Origin: JBBQYA01 sp038209155
GTDB taxonomy: Bacteria; Bacteroidota; Bacteroidia; Sphingobacteriales; Sphingobacteriaceae
Direction of reading: 5' to 3'
NCBI GenBank assembly: GCA_038209155.1
Contig: JBBQYA010000094.1
Span: 1 to 10,804 of the forward strand
Length of the DNA stretch: 10,804 bases
Of the stretch, positions 1 to 7,974 are shown one piece after another (positions within the stretch are counted from its first letter, which is position 1; each line of letters opens with the position of its first letter). The position numbers and the translations under genes are program-made. The notes under the pieces are model-generated. The model was not told the origin of the DNA, searched no databases, and saw only the letters and a program-made list of their open reading frames with translations.

Positions 1-870
1 AATTAAAACTTGACCTTTTAAAATCTCCCTTTCAATTTCATCTGCAAAGTGTTCAAACTCACTATTGTTTTTTTTAAAGTTATTTAAGTCCTCAGATATT
101 TCTAAACTATCTCGTACCGGAGAAGGGTATCTTGTGGCTCGTCTATTAATTAAATCATATGGGTCTTCAACTTTTCCAACATCTCTTAATTCAAGTAATT
201 TATCAACTAATACGTTTCTCTTTAAAGATAATTCTTTTGAAAAAATATTAATAGCAATTCTTTCAGCAGGAGCAATGTAAGTTTTTGGGAAAATGAAATC
301 TACTAAAATATTAAATATTCTATCCGCAATAAAATCAAGTAATATAGAAGTTGGAATTTCATGCTTATTTGAATTTTCCTTCCTTTCATTTTCAATAAGC
401 AGACAAGTAAGAAATGAAGAATCTTTTTCTTTTATAATTTTAATGGAAAAACTATTTCTGATACCTATTTCTTGATTAATTTTTTGGGTAAGAATTTTTG
501 CTTTTAAACTCTCAATTTCCCCAAATTCAATTTTTATTTCGGTTTTGGCAAATGTCGTTTCGTCAGATGCAAAAACTTTAGGAATTTGCTTTACATAACT
601 TCTAGCAATTATATTTAAATAATCAGAATTATTTTCCGTTAAAAGATGAATTAAATCGATCTCGATTTGGCCTTTGTTTAAAAGGATTTTTATTTCTTCT
701 GATACTTTTCTTGATTTTGGTAATTCGGATCGAAACTTCATAAGACCATAAATTGCGTAAGCAACATATGTCTTTCCTGTATTATTTGGTCCGCAAAGAA
801 TAGTTAAGTCTTTATCCAAATTCAATTGGACATGCTTTACATAACCCAATTCTTTAATTTCTAATTTCAT
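1..870 (-). CDS. AAA family (OLD/RecF-like) ATPase, C-terminus beyond window
   Basis: The reverse strand is open from an ATG at 870 to the left edge, giving 290 residues without a stop. An in-frame TAG lies four codons upstream, so this ATG is the only good start. The N-terminus has the layout of AAA ATPases of the OLD/RecF/ABC type: an opening beta strand (MKLEIKELG), then a Walker A motif GPNNTGKT at residues 27-34. A YIAPAER motif follows at residues 198-204; similar short motifs are common in this ATPase group. The middle (about 45-190) is Lys/Glu-rich and probably helical. The signature, Walker B and any C-terminal nuclease (for example TOPRIM) would lie outside the window. Relatives occur in phage-defence loci and as stand-alone genes, so the function is unknown. 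It lies 131 bp downstream of acs on the same strand, which is too far to argue for coupling. ATPase fold: confident. Role: not determined. Confidence 0.85.
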   Translation of the reverse strand, partial: MKLEIKELGYVKHVQLNLDKDLTILCGPNNTGKTYVAYAIYGLMKFRSELPKSRKVSEEIKILLNKGQIEIDLIHLLTENNSDYLNIIARSYVKQIPKVFASDETTFAKTEIKIEFGEIESLKAKILTQKINQEIGIRNSFSIKIIKEKDSSFLTCLLIENERKENSNKHEIPTSILLDFIADRIFNILVDFIFPKTYIAPAERIAINIFSKELSLKRNVLVDKLLELRDVGKVEDPYDLINRRATRYPSPVRDSLEISEDLNNFKKNNSEFEHFADEIEREILKGQVLI

Positions 871-1001
871 TTTAATAAACTAAATACTTTAAATATACCT
901 TTTCTCTCGAATAAGATTGATACCTATTTGTCTTAAAATGATTCGAACAAATCGTCAGGCAAATAATATCCATTTCGCAAATAAACAAAAAATAAAACCT
1001 T

Positions 1002-2894
1002 TCAAAAAATTGCTCCCTTAATCAAATCATCTACAACAGTAGAATCCAATAATGTGCTAGTATCTCCTAAATTACTTACATCCCCTTCGGCTATTTTCCT
1101 CAATATTCTTCGCATAATTTTTCCTGATCTGGTTTTTGGTAATGCATTTACTATTTGAATTTTATCTGGTCTTGCCATTCCACCAATGCTTTTGCTAACC
1201 AATGCCTTAATTTCAGAAAATAATAATTCTTCATTATCTGTTTTGTGGGTCAAAATTACATACGCATAAATTGCTTGCCCTTTCACAGGATGTGGAAAAC
1301 CTACTACTGCCGATTCTATTACCAGTTCATGTTCATCAATTGCATCTTCCACTTCAGCTGTTCCTATTCTATGTCCTGAAACATTAATTACGTCATCTAC
1401 TCTACCAGTAATTCTATAATGTCCATCTTTATCTCTTAAACAGCCATCGCCAGTAAAATAAAAATTTTTGTAGGTGCTAAAATAAGTTTCCCTAAATCGA
1501 TCATGATCGCCAAAAGTGGTTCTGGCCATTCCAGGCCAAGGAAATTTAATACATAAATTTCCAGAAACATCATCACCTTCCAAGATTTCTCCTTTTTCGT
1601 CCACCAAAATTGGCTGAACTCCCGGCAAAGGAAGTAATGCAAAAGAGGGTTTTACTGGACCAATTCCTGCTAAAGGACTAATCATCATTCCACCAGTTTC
1701 GGTTTGCCACCAAGTATCTACGATCGGACAATTATTTTTTCCAATATGATCATCATACCAATGCCATGCTTCTTCATTGATAGGTTCACCAACAGATCCA
1801 ATTATTCGTAAAGATTTTAAACTTTTATTTTCAACCCAATTTTCTCCAAAAGCCATTAAAGAGCGAATAGCAGTAGGTGCTGTATGAAAAATCGTAACTT
1901 GATGTTTATCAATTATTTCCCAAAATCTTCCAGCATCTGGAAAAGTTGGAACCCCTTCAAACAAAACTACGGTTGCACCAGCACTTAGCGGTCCATACAT
2001 TATATAGGTATGCCCTGTAATCCATCCTAAATCTGCGGTGCAGAAAAACAAATCATCAGGTTGGTACTGAAAAACATTTACAAAAGTATAATGAGCATAA
2101 ATTAAATATCCAGCAGTGCTATGCACAACTCCTTTAGGAACGCCAGTAGAACCAGAAGTATAAAGTATAAAAAGTGGATCTTCCGATTCCATTATTTCTG
2201 GTGTGCAATCTGTATTTTGATTTTCCATTTCATGATGCCACCAAAAATCTCTGCCTGTTTTCATTTCAATTTCTGAACCTGTTCTTTTCAAAACGATTAC
2301 TTTTTTCACTTTTTCGCACATTTCCAATGCTTCATTAATGATTGCTTTTAATGGAATTATCTTTTCTGCTCTGAAAGCACCATCTGATGTAATCACCATT
2401 TTGCAATCCGCATTGATAATTCTATCCGCAACAGCTTTTGCAGAAAAACCACTGAAAACAATTGTATGCACCACTCCGATTCTAGCACAAGCCAAACTTG
2501 CAATAATCAATTCTGGAACCATTGGCATATAAATACAAATTGTATCGCCCTTTTTTAAACCAGAAGATTTCAAAACATTAGCAAATTTGCAAACCTCAGA
2601 ATGCAATTCTTGATAAGTTAACGATCTTGATTTTTCATTAATGCTGTTGGATTCCCAAATAATAGCTGTTTTATTAGCTTGATTTTTTAAATGCCGATCT
2701 AAGCAATTAATGGTTACATTCATTTGCCCGCCATCAAACCATCGGATTTTAGGTTCAGTAAAATTCCAATCTAATACAGTATCCCATTTTTTTTGCCATT
2801 CAAAGTTTACCGCAATTTTTGCCCAAAACCCCTCAGGATCATCTACACTCAATTGATAAGCAGCTTGATATTCGTCAAACGTTTTGATTTGCAT
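1002..2894 (-). CDS. acs: Acetyl-CoA synthetase (AMP-forming)
   Basis: Cytoplasmic enzyme that joins acetate, ATP and CoA into acetyl-CoA through acetyl-AMP. The 630-residue product is close to the usual length (about 630-650). It has the N-terminal ACS domain (FDEYQAAYQ.. near residue 6) and the P-loop-like YTSGSTGVPKG at 245-255. DTWWQTETGG at 393-402 contains the paired Trp typical of acetate-specific enzymes, followed by YFTGDG at 479-484 and the hinge GRVDDVINVSGHR at 497-509. C-terminal PKTRSGK (586-592) carries the catalytic lysine K592, the residue that protein acetylation silences in enteric Acs. I chose the ATG at 2894 because MQIKTFDEYQ matches the family N-terminus; a TTG at 2954 would add 20 atypical hydrophobic residues. 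The gene stands alone: its upstream neighbour is divergent and about 490 bp away. I saw no convincing promoter or terminator. Identity is very secure. Confidence 0.97.
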   Translation of the reverse strand: MQIKTFDEYQAAYQLSVDDPEGFWAKIAVNFEWQKKWDTVLDWNFTEPKIRWFDGGQMNVTINCLDRHLKNQANKTAIIWESNSINEKSRSLTYQELHSEVCKFANVLKSSGLKKGDTICIYMPMVPELIIASLACARIGVVHTIVFSGFSAKAVADRIINADCKMVITSDGAFRAEKIIPLKAIINEALEMCEKVKKVIVLKRTGSEIEMKTGRDFWWHHEMENQNTDCTPEIMESEDPLFILYTSGSTGVPKGVVHSTAGYLIYAHYTFVNVFQYQPDDLFFCTADLGWITGHTYIMYGPLSAGATVVLFEGVPTFPDAGRFWEIIDKHQVTIFHTAPTAIRSLMAFGENWVENKSLKSLRIIGSVGEPINEEAWHWYDDHIGKNNCPIVDTWWQTETGGMMISPLAGIGPVKPSFALLPLPGVQPILVDEKGEILEGDDVSGNLCIKFPWPGMARTTFGDHDRFRETYFSTYKNFYFTGDGCLRDKDGHYRITGRVDDVINVSGHRIGTAEVEDAIDEHELVIESAVVGFPHPVKGQAIYAYVILTHKTDNEELLFSEIKALVSKSIGGMARPDKIQIVNALPKTRSGKIMRRILRKIAEGDVSNLGDTSTLLDSTVVDDLIKGAIF

Positions 2895-3026
2895 GGGAAT
2901 TAGAATTAAAATTTCATAAAAATCTTTGGATAAAACATCAAAAAGAGAAGCCAACGATTAATTTTCGAATTTAAGTTTTAGTTTCTCGATTTAATAAATA
3001 ATTGAATTTAAATAATTTGGGCTATT

Positions 3027-3096
3027 TATCCTGCTCGATGCTTTATAATCCCCAACATTGTTTGGGATGGAACAGGAAAGCGGAAACTTTATCACT
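3027..3096. other. Hairpin-bearing GC-richer island in the acs-rpmB intergenic region
   Basis: The gap between acs and rpmB is mostly very AT-rich, but this roughly 70-base patch is about 40% G+C. It contains a near-perfect palindrome at 3048-3068: arms ATCCC/GGGAT, one C-T mismatch, then AAC/GTT around a three-base loop. Flanking CCTGCTC (3030-3036) and GAACAGG (3071-3077) could pair with one mismatch. No T-run follows, so it does not look like an intrinsic terminator. It may be an operator, a small RNA or a stray copy of an interspersed repeat; I cannot tell which. I see nothing else in the gap apart from the promoter near 3315. Confidence 0.4.
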
Positions 3097-3314
3097 CATT
3101 TGTATTTACAAATAATGCTTGATGAATTATTAACCCAATTTATTCTTAATTTTTTGCTTAAAGGTTTTGAGTTTAAATTTTACATTTAATGGGAAAAAGT
3201 ATTATTCTATCTTAAATCTTATCGCATTATATTAAACTTTAATTCATCTTTGATAGTCAAAAAATTGGAAAGAAAATCCATATAAATCGCTCATTTTATT
3301 TTTTGTTTTAACTA

Positions 3315-3345
3315 TTGACATTTAGAAATAATATGTCCATATTTG
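3315..3345 (+). promoter_or_regulatory. Putative Bacteroidota-type promoter of the rpmB operon
   Basis: A -33 TTG (3315-3317) is followed, after exactly 20 bases, by CATATTTG (3338-3345), which matches the Bacteroidota -7 consensus TAnnTTTG except for the first base. Transcription would start near 3350, leaving a leader of about 30 bases before the rpmB ATG at 3382. Position and spacing are right, but the assignment is by eye. Confidence 0.45.
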
Positions 3346-3381
3346 CAATCCGATTAAAAACCGGGTGCAATACGTAAAAAT

Positions 3382-3615
3382 ATGTCTAAAATTTGTGATT
3401 TAACGGGAAAATCAGCGATGAACGGCTTCAGAGTTTCCAACTCGAATGCTAAAACTAAGCGTAAATTTTATCCGAATCTAAAAATCAAGCGTTTTTTCAT
3501 TCCTGAAGAAGGAAAATGGATCACGTTGAAAGTATCAACTTCTGCAATCAAAACTATTTCTAAAAATGGAATTACTGCGGTTATCAATAAATTCGTTAAA
3601 AACGGTACTATTTAA
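3382..3615 (+). CDS. rpmB: 50S ribosomal protein L28 (bL28)
   Basis: Small basic protein of the large ribosomal subunit, 77 residues, the normal family length. It opens with MSKICDLTGKSAMNG, the L28 N-terminal signature, then has the N-x-KTKRKFYPNL segment (about 23-34), which contacts rRNA, and the FFIPEEGKWITLKVSTSAIKT core (about 38-58). Only one cysteine (C5) of the N-terminal CxxC-like site is present, so it is the zinc-free form. It is first in a plus-strand run with L33 and a DUF4295-type protein and sits just downstream of the putative promoter. The start has no Shine-Dalgarno sequence, only an A-rich stretch. Confidence 0.96.
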   Translation: MSKICDLTGKSAMNGFRVSNSNAKTKRKFYPNLKIKRFFIPEEGKWITLKVSTSAIKTISKNGITAVINKFVKNGTI

Positions 3616-3636
3616 TTTTTAAACGAAAAAAGAAAA

Positions 3637-3819
3637 ATGGCAAAAAAAGGAAATAGAGTTCAGGTAATAATGGAATGCACTGAACATAAAGAAAGTGGAT
3701 TATCTGGAACTTCTCGATATATCACCACCAAAAACAAGAAAAACACTACGGAAAGATTAGAATTGAAAAAATTCAACCCTATCATGCGTAAAGTAACTGT
3801 TCATAAAGAAATTAAATAA
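3637..3819 (+). CDS. rpmG: 50S ribosomal protein L33 (bL33)
   Basis: Large-subunit protein of 60 residues that binds near the E site. The sequence MAKKGNRVQVIMECTEHKES, then SRYITTKNKKNTTERLELKKF, is typical of L33. C14 is the only cysteine, so the CxxC zinc pairs of some L33 proteins are missing, as in other zinc-independent forms. It lies 21 bases after rpmB and 20 bases before the DUF4295 gene, so the three are almost certainly one transcript. The start is preceded by an A-rich run and no Shine-Dalgarno sequence. Confidence 0.96.
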   Translation: MAKKGNRVQVIMECTEHKESGLSGTSRYITTKNKKNTTERLELKKFNPIMRKVTVHKEIK

Positions 3820-3839
3820 GATTTTTAGCATAAGAAAAA

Positions 3840-3992
3840 ATGGCAAAGAAAGTTGTTGCAACCCTAAAAACCGGAACTGGTAAAGAATATTCAAAAGTGA
3901 TAACGATGAACAAATCACCAAAAACTGGTGCATATTCATTCAAAGAAGTGATTGTTCACAATGATCACATTAAAGATGTTATCAACAAATAA
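3840..3992 (+). CDS. DUF4295-type small ribosome-associated protein
   Basis: A 50-residue basic protein starting MAKKVVATLKTGTGKEYSKV and containing the segment KSPKTGAYSFKEVIV (about 25-39). This matches the DUF4295 family, which I know only from Bacteroidota and directly after rpmG. Its size, charge and place between rpmG and ftsY argue for a ribosomal protein. I recall that a Flavobacterium ribosome structure revealed an extra large-subunit protein named bL38 and that this family may be it, but I cannot confirm the link from sequence. It starts 20 bases after rpmG; the ATG at 3840 follows an A-rich run. The gene ends 20 bases before the terminator hairpin, so it closes the ribosomal transcript. 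The coding call is firm; the ribosomal role is well-founded inference. Confidence 0.9.
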   Translation: MAKKVVATLKTGTGKEYSKVITMNKSPKTGAYSFKEVIVHNDHIKDVINK

Positions 3993-4012
3993 TTTTGATT
4001 AAATTATTAGGC

Positions 4013-4047
4013 AAAGCTTCTTTCCCTTCCGGATAGGAGCTTTTTTT
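4013..4047 (+). terminator. Intrinsic terminator-like hairpin before ftsY
   Basis: AAAGCTTC (4013-4020) pairs with GGAGCTTT (4036-4043) in an eight-base stem with one G-T pair, around a 15-base loop. A run of seven T (4041-4047) follows. It should end or attenuate the rpmB-rpmG-DUF4295 transcript. The ftsY ATG lies only 11 bases past the T-run. Confidence 0.75.
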
Positions 4048-4058
4048 ATTAATACGCT

Positions 4059-5039
4059 ATGGGAATATTTGATTTTTTCAAAGGAAAAAAGAAAGCAGAA
4101 CCTGAAATAGAAATTCAGGAAGAGAAAGATTTAAATCAAAGTTTAGAAAAGTCTTCACAATCTGTTTTTTCTCGTCTAACTAAAATTATGGTCGGTAAAT
4201 CGACTGTAGATGAGCAAGTTTTGGATGATTTGGAAGAATTACTAATCTCAGCAGATGTAGGAGTAAGTACCACGATCAAAGTAATTGAGCGGATAGAGAA
4301 AAGAGTAGCGAGAGATAAATATGTAAATACCAATGAATTAAATTCCATTTTAAAAGAGGAAATTAAATCATTACTCTCAGAAAATACAGCTAATTTCTCG
4401 GAATTTGTAAAAGAAGATTTTCATAAACCGTATGTGATTATGGTAGTCGGAGTGAATGGAGTTGGAAAAACTACCACCATTGGAAAACTGGCCCATCAAT
4501 TAATTAAAAACGGAATGACTGTTACACTTGGTGCGGCAGATACCTTCAGAGCTGCGGCAGTAGAGCAATTGGATATTTGGGGCGAACGAGTTGGTGCAAG
4601 AGTTATTTCTCAGAAAATGGGATCTGACCCAGCAGCAGTTGCTTTTGACACATTATCCTCAGCAGTTAAAAATAATGACGATGTGGTAATTATAGATACT
4701 GCTGGCAGATTGCACAATAAAATAAACCTGATGAACGAGCTTGCCAAAATAAAACAGGTGATGCAAAAAGTAGTTCCTGATGCTCCACATGAGATATTGC
4801 TAGTTTTAGATGCCTCTACTGGGCAAAACGCAATTGAACAAGCAAAACAATTTACAGTTGCAACTGCTGTAAATGCATTAGCTTTAACTAAATTGGATGG
4901 GACAGCAAAAGGTGGAGTGGTAATTGGTATTTCTGATCAGTTTAATATTCCGGTAAAGTATATTGGAATTGGAGAAGGAATCGAACATCTTCAATTATTT
5001 GACAAGCATAAATTTATTGATGCTCTATTTAAACAATAA
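4059..5039 (+). CDS. ftsY: Signal recognition particle receptor FtsY
   Basis: SRP GTPase at the inner face of the membrane that docks ribosome-SRP complexes for co-translational insertion. The 326 residues comprise a short charged N-terminal part starting MGIFDFFKGKKK, probably an amphipathic membrane-binding helix without the long acidic A domain of E. coli. The N-domain helices follow (about 30-115), then the G domain. G1 is GVNGVGKT at 131-138, the insertion-box region DTFRAAA at 161-167, G3 DTAGR at 213-217, G4 TKLD at 277-280 and GTAKGG at 281-286. The C-terminal GIGEGIEHLQLFD (303-315) is typical. The context follows the Bacteroidota order, after the DUF4295 gene and 12 bases before rimO. 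Expression must come from read-through of the preceding hairpin or from a promoter overlapping it; I could not pick one out. Identity is very secure. Confidence 0.98.
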   Translation: MGIFDFFKGKKKAEPEIEIQEEKDLNQSLEKSSQSVFSRLTKIMVGKSTVDEQVLDDLEELLISADVGVSTTIKVIERIEKRVARDKYVNTNELNSILKEEIKSLLSENTANFSEFVKEDFHKPYVIMVVGVNGVGKTTTIGKLAHQLIKNGMTVTLGAADTFRAAAVEQLDIWGERVGARVISQKMGSDPAAVAFDTLSSAVKNNDDVVIIDTAGRLHNKINLMNELAKIKQVMQKVVPDAPHEILLVLDASTGQNAIEQAKQFTVATAVNALALTKLDGTAKGGVVIGISDQFNIPVKYIGIGEGIEHLQLFDKHKFIDALFKQ

Positions 5040-5051
5040 AATTTAATTGAT

Positions 5052-6371
5052 TTGAGAACAAAAACAAATTCTGTTGCACCTAAACGCAAAGTCAATGTTA
5101 TAACTTTGGGTTGCTCTAAGAATACTTACGATTCCGAAATTCTTATGGGACAATTGAGTCATAATGGATTTGATGTGCAACATGAATCAAAAAATAAAAA
5201 AGATGATATTGTTATCATAAACACTTGCGGTTTTATAGATAATGCAAAACAAGAATCTATCGATACTATTCTAAAATTTACTGAATTAAAAGAAAAAGGG
5301 AAAGTTGCTGATTTATATGTTACCGGTTGCTTATCCGAACGATATAAACCAGAGTTAGAAGCAGAAATAACTGGAGTAAATGCCTATTTTGGAACTTCTG
5401 ATTTGCACAATTTGCTTGCAACGATGGGTGCAGATTATAAGCATGAGTTAATCGGAGAACGTCTTTTAACTACTCCTGCACATTATGCATATTTCAAAAT
5501 TTCAGAAGGGTGCAATCGTCCTTGCTCTTTTTGTGCTATTCCGCTTATGCGTGGAAAACATGTTTCAAAATCATTAGAAGATTTGGTTCTGGAAGCAAAA
5601 AAACTAGCTGCAAATGGTACCAAAGAATTAATTTTAATTGCCCAAGATCTTACTTATTACGGTTTAGATATTTATAATAAAAGATCTTTGGCAGATCTTT
5701 TAGATCGCCTTTCGGATGTAGAAGGTATAGAGTGGATCAGAATGCAATATGCTTATCCATCTCAATTTCCGATGGAAATTTTGCCACTCATGCGGGATCG
5801 AAAGAATATTTGTAATTATTTAGATATGCCTTTGCAACACATTAGCGATGCTATGTTGAAATCAATGAGGAGAGGAATTACAAAAAGAAGAACCATAGAA
5901 TTAGTAGATCAAATAAGGCAAGCAGTACCAGAAATTGCATTACGTACCACATTAATTGCAGGATATCCAGGCGAAACAGAACAAGATGCTCAAGAATTAT
6001 TAGAATTTATAGAACATACAAAATTCGACAGAATGGGTGTTTTTGCTTATTCTCATGAAGAAAAAACTCATGCGCACACGTTAATTGACGATGTGCCTGA
6101 AGAAGTAAAAGAGCAAAGAATAGAGGAACTAATGGAAGTTCAGCAAGGAATTTCTTTCGAGAAAAACCTTCAAAAAGTAGGACAAACCTTTAAAGTTTTG
6201 TTCGATCGCAAAGAAGGAGAGCACTTTATAGGTAGAACTGAACATGATTCTCCAGAAGTAGACAATGAGGTTTTGGTGAAAGCAGATTCAACTTATGTGA
6301 GAGTTGGAGATTTTGCTCAAGTAAAAATAGATCGTGCAGAAGCATTCGATTTATATGGTACCATTTGTTGA
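5052..6371 (+). CDS. rimO: Ribosomal protein S12 methylthiotransferase RimO (TTG start)
   Basis: Radical-SAM enzyme that adds a methylthio group to the conserved aspartate of ribosomal protein S12. The 439 residues have the UPF0004 domain with cysteines C21 (in LGCSKN), C59 (NTCGF) and C93 (TGC), which hold one iron-sulfur cluster. The radical-SAM motif CNRPCSFC (C154, C158, C161) holds the second. The TRAM domain is at about 375-439. LGCSKN rather than the GCQMN of MiaB points to RimO. The start is a TTG at 5052, 12 bases after ftsY. No in-frame ATG precedes the essential C21, and the next ATG (residue 32) would remove it. The opening RTK is familiar from Bacteroidota RimO proteins, which supports the TTG. 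The tight spacing suggests co-transcription with ftsY and bshC. Confidence 0.97.
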   Translation: MRTKTNSVAPKRKVNVITLGCSKNTYDSEILMGQLSHNGFDVQHESKNKKDDIVIINTCGFIDNAKQESIDTILKFTELKEKGKVADLYVTGCLSERYKPELEAEITGVNAYFGTSDLHNLLATMGADYKHELIGERLLTTPAHYAYFKISEGCNRPCSFCAIPLMRGKHVSKSLEDLVLEAKKLAANGTKELILIAQDLTYYGLDIYNKRSLADLLDRLSDVEGIEWIRMQYAYPSQFPMEILPLMRDRKNICNYLDMPLQHISDAMLKSMRRGITKRRTIELVDQIRQAVPEIALRTTLIAGYPGETEQDAQELLEFIEHTKFDRMGVFAYSHEEKTHAHTLIDDVPEEVKEQRIEELMEVQQGISFEKNLQKVGQTFKVLFDRKEGEHFIGRTEHDSPEVDNEVLVKADSTYVRVGDFAQVKIDRAEAFDLYGTIC

Positions 6372-6384
6372 TTTTTTTATCACA

Positions 6385-7974
6385 ATGAAGAAAAACACTA
6401 TCAGTTATAAAGAAACAGGGTTTTTTAAAAATATAGTTTTAGATTACATACATAATGAACAAAAAATTAAAGATTTTTATCAATACAGGCCTGAGCCTAG
6501 TGCTTTTGAAGGTGTTATTGAAGATAAATCAAGAGAAAAAATTGATAGACAAACTTTAGTAGAAGTTTTAAAACAGCAATATCAAAACATCAACAAAACA
6601 ACTTTAGTTGAACAAAATCTACTAAAACTATTAGATCAAAACACATTTACCGTTACCACTGGGCATCAATTAAATATCTTCACTGGGCCATTATATTTTA
6701 TTTATAAAATAATTGCTGCAATTGCCGCTGCAAAAGATGCTCAACAATTAAATCCAGATTATCATATTATTCCAGTTTATTGGATGGCTTCTGAAGATCA
6801 TGATTTTGAAGAAATAAATCATTTGGATTTTAAGGGTAAAAGATATTCTTGGGATAAATTAACCTCTGGAGCAACAGGAAAAATAGATCCTCAATCGTTG
6901 AAACCACTTTTAGATGATCTTGAAATAGAATTGATTGATCATAAATTTGCTAAACCCTTATTTCAACTATTCTCAGATGCATATTTAAATCACTCTACTT
7001 TAGCAGATGCTACTAGATATTTTGTTAATGAATTATTTGGTGAATTTGGCCTTTTAGTAATCGATGCTGATGATAAAAGATTAAAATCAATTTTTTCTGA
7101 AATTATAGCTAAAGATATTACCGAACAGAAGAGTTTTGAATTGGTAAATGCTCAAATTGTTGAATTAAAAAAATCTGGATATGATGCTCAAGTAAATTCT
7201 AGAGAAATTAATTTTTTTTATTTAGCTGAAAATTCCAGAGAACGATTAGTAAAAAAGGATGATTATTATTCAGTTTTGAATACAAAACTTACATTTTCAA
7301 AAGATGAACTTTTAAAAGAAATAAAAGAAAATCCGGAAAAATTCAGTCCGAATGTAATCACTCGCCCTCTTTACCAAGAGAAAATATTGCCTAATCTAGC
7401 ATATATCGGAGGTGGTGCAGAAGTTGCGTATTGGATGGAATTAAGTTCAACATTTAAGTTTTATGGAATAAATTTTCCAATGCTTATTTTAAGACCTTCT
7501 GTTTTATTTGTGGCAAAAAAAGTGAAAGATAAAATGGATCGTTTAAATGTAAATTTCAAAAATATATTTTTAAATTCTGATCAACTATTAAATCATTTGG
7601 TTTTAGAAAAATCTAAAAACGAATTGCATTTAACCACACAAAAGGAAACAATTTCTAATACGTTGTTAAATTTAGAATCAAGCATTAAGAAAACAGATCC
7701 AACGTTAAGTTATTCTTTAAAAGCTTTAGAAGCGAGAATTTCAAAAGCCTTAAATCATTTTGAAAAGAAATTATTAAAAGCCGAAAAAAAGAAATTTGAA
7801 ATAGAACATCTTCAATTGTTAAAAATAAAAGAAGAATTATTTCCAAAAGGAGTTCTGCAAGAAAGAAACACCACCATTATGGCTTTAGAAATTGATTCTA
7901 AAGTTTTTATTAGGGAATTAGTGGAGAAATTATCTTGGTTTGAAATGGAATTTAGTGTTTATGTGGAGGATTGA
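6385..7974 (+). CDS. bshC: Bacillithiol biosynthesis cysteine-adding enzyme BshC
   Basis: Enzyme assigned to the last step of bacillithiol synthesis, adding cysteine to glucosaminyl-malate. The 529 residues are the usual length. Family motifs include TGHQLNIFTGP at 92-102, PVYWMASEDHDFEEI at 130-144 in the nucleotide-fold core, and RPLYQEKILPNLAYIGG (327-343) followed by AEVAYWMEL (345-353). A Lys/Glu-rich helical stretch at about 440-480 matches the family's coiled coil. I chose the ATG at 6385, 13 bases after the rimO stop, because MKKNTISYKETGFF resembles family N-termini; an upstream ATG at 6334 would overlap rimO by 38 bases and add 17 unlikely residues. The genes for BshA and BshB are not in the window. 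It is probably the last gene of the ftsY-rimO-bshC run. Identity is secure. Confidence 0.95.
   Translation: MKKNTISYKETGFFKNIVLDYIHNEQKIKDFYQYRPEPSAFEGVIEDKSREKIDRQTLVEVLKQQYQNINKTTLVEQNLLKLLDQNTFTVTTGHQLNIFTGPLYFIYKIIAAIAAAKDAQQLNPDYHIIPVYWMASEDHDFEEINHLDFKGKRYSWDKLTSGATGKIDPQSLKPLLDDLEIELIDHKFAKPLFQLFSDAYLNHSTLADATRYFVNELFGEFGLLVIDADDKRLKSIFSEIIAKDITEQKSFELVNAQIVELKKSGYDAQVNSREINFFYLAENSRERLVKKDDYYSVLNTKLTFSKDELLKEIKENPEKFSPNVITRPLYQEKILPNLAYIGGGAEVAYWMELSSTFKFYGINFPMLILRPSVLFVAKKVKDKMDRLNVNFKNIFLNSDQLLNHLVLEKSKNELHLTTQKETISNTLLNLESSIKKTDPTLSYSLKALEARISKALNHFEKKLLKAEKKKFEIEHLQLLKIKEELFPKGVLQERNTTIMALEIDSKVFIRELVEKLSWFEMEFSVYVED

Noticed and set aside
65..475. Two plus-strand open frames near the left edge
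   Set aside because: They lie antisense to the ATPase, whose minus-strand frame carries Walker A and is open throughout.
2895..2954. Longer acs product from a TTG at 2954
   Set aside because: The 20 extra residues do not resemble Acs N-termini, and the ATG at 2894 begins the conserved sequence.
3048..3068. Intrinsic terminator of acs or of an upstream gene
   Set aside because: No T-run on either side, and it lies upstream of acs rather than after it.
5052..6371. MiaB (tRNA methylthiotransferase) instead of RimO
   Set aside because: The LGCSKN motif, the ribosomal context and the length fit RimO; MiaB normally has GCQMN at this place.
6334..6384. Longer bshC from the ATG at 6334
   Set aside because: It would overlap the end of rimO and add residues encoded by the rimO tail in another frame; the ATG at 6385 fits the family start.
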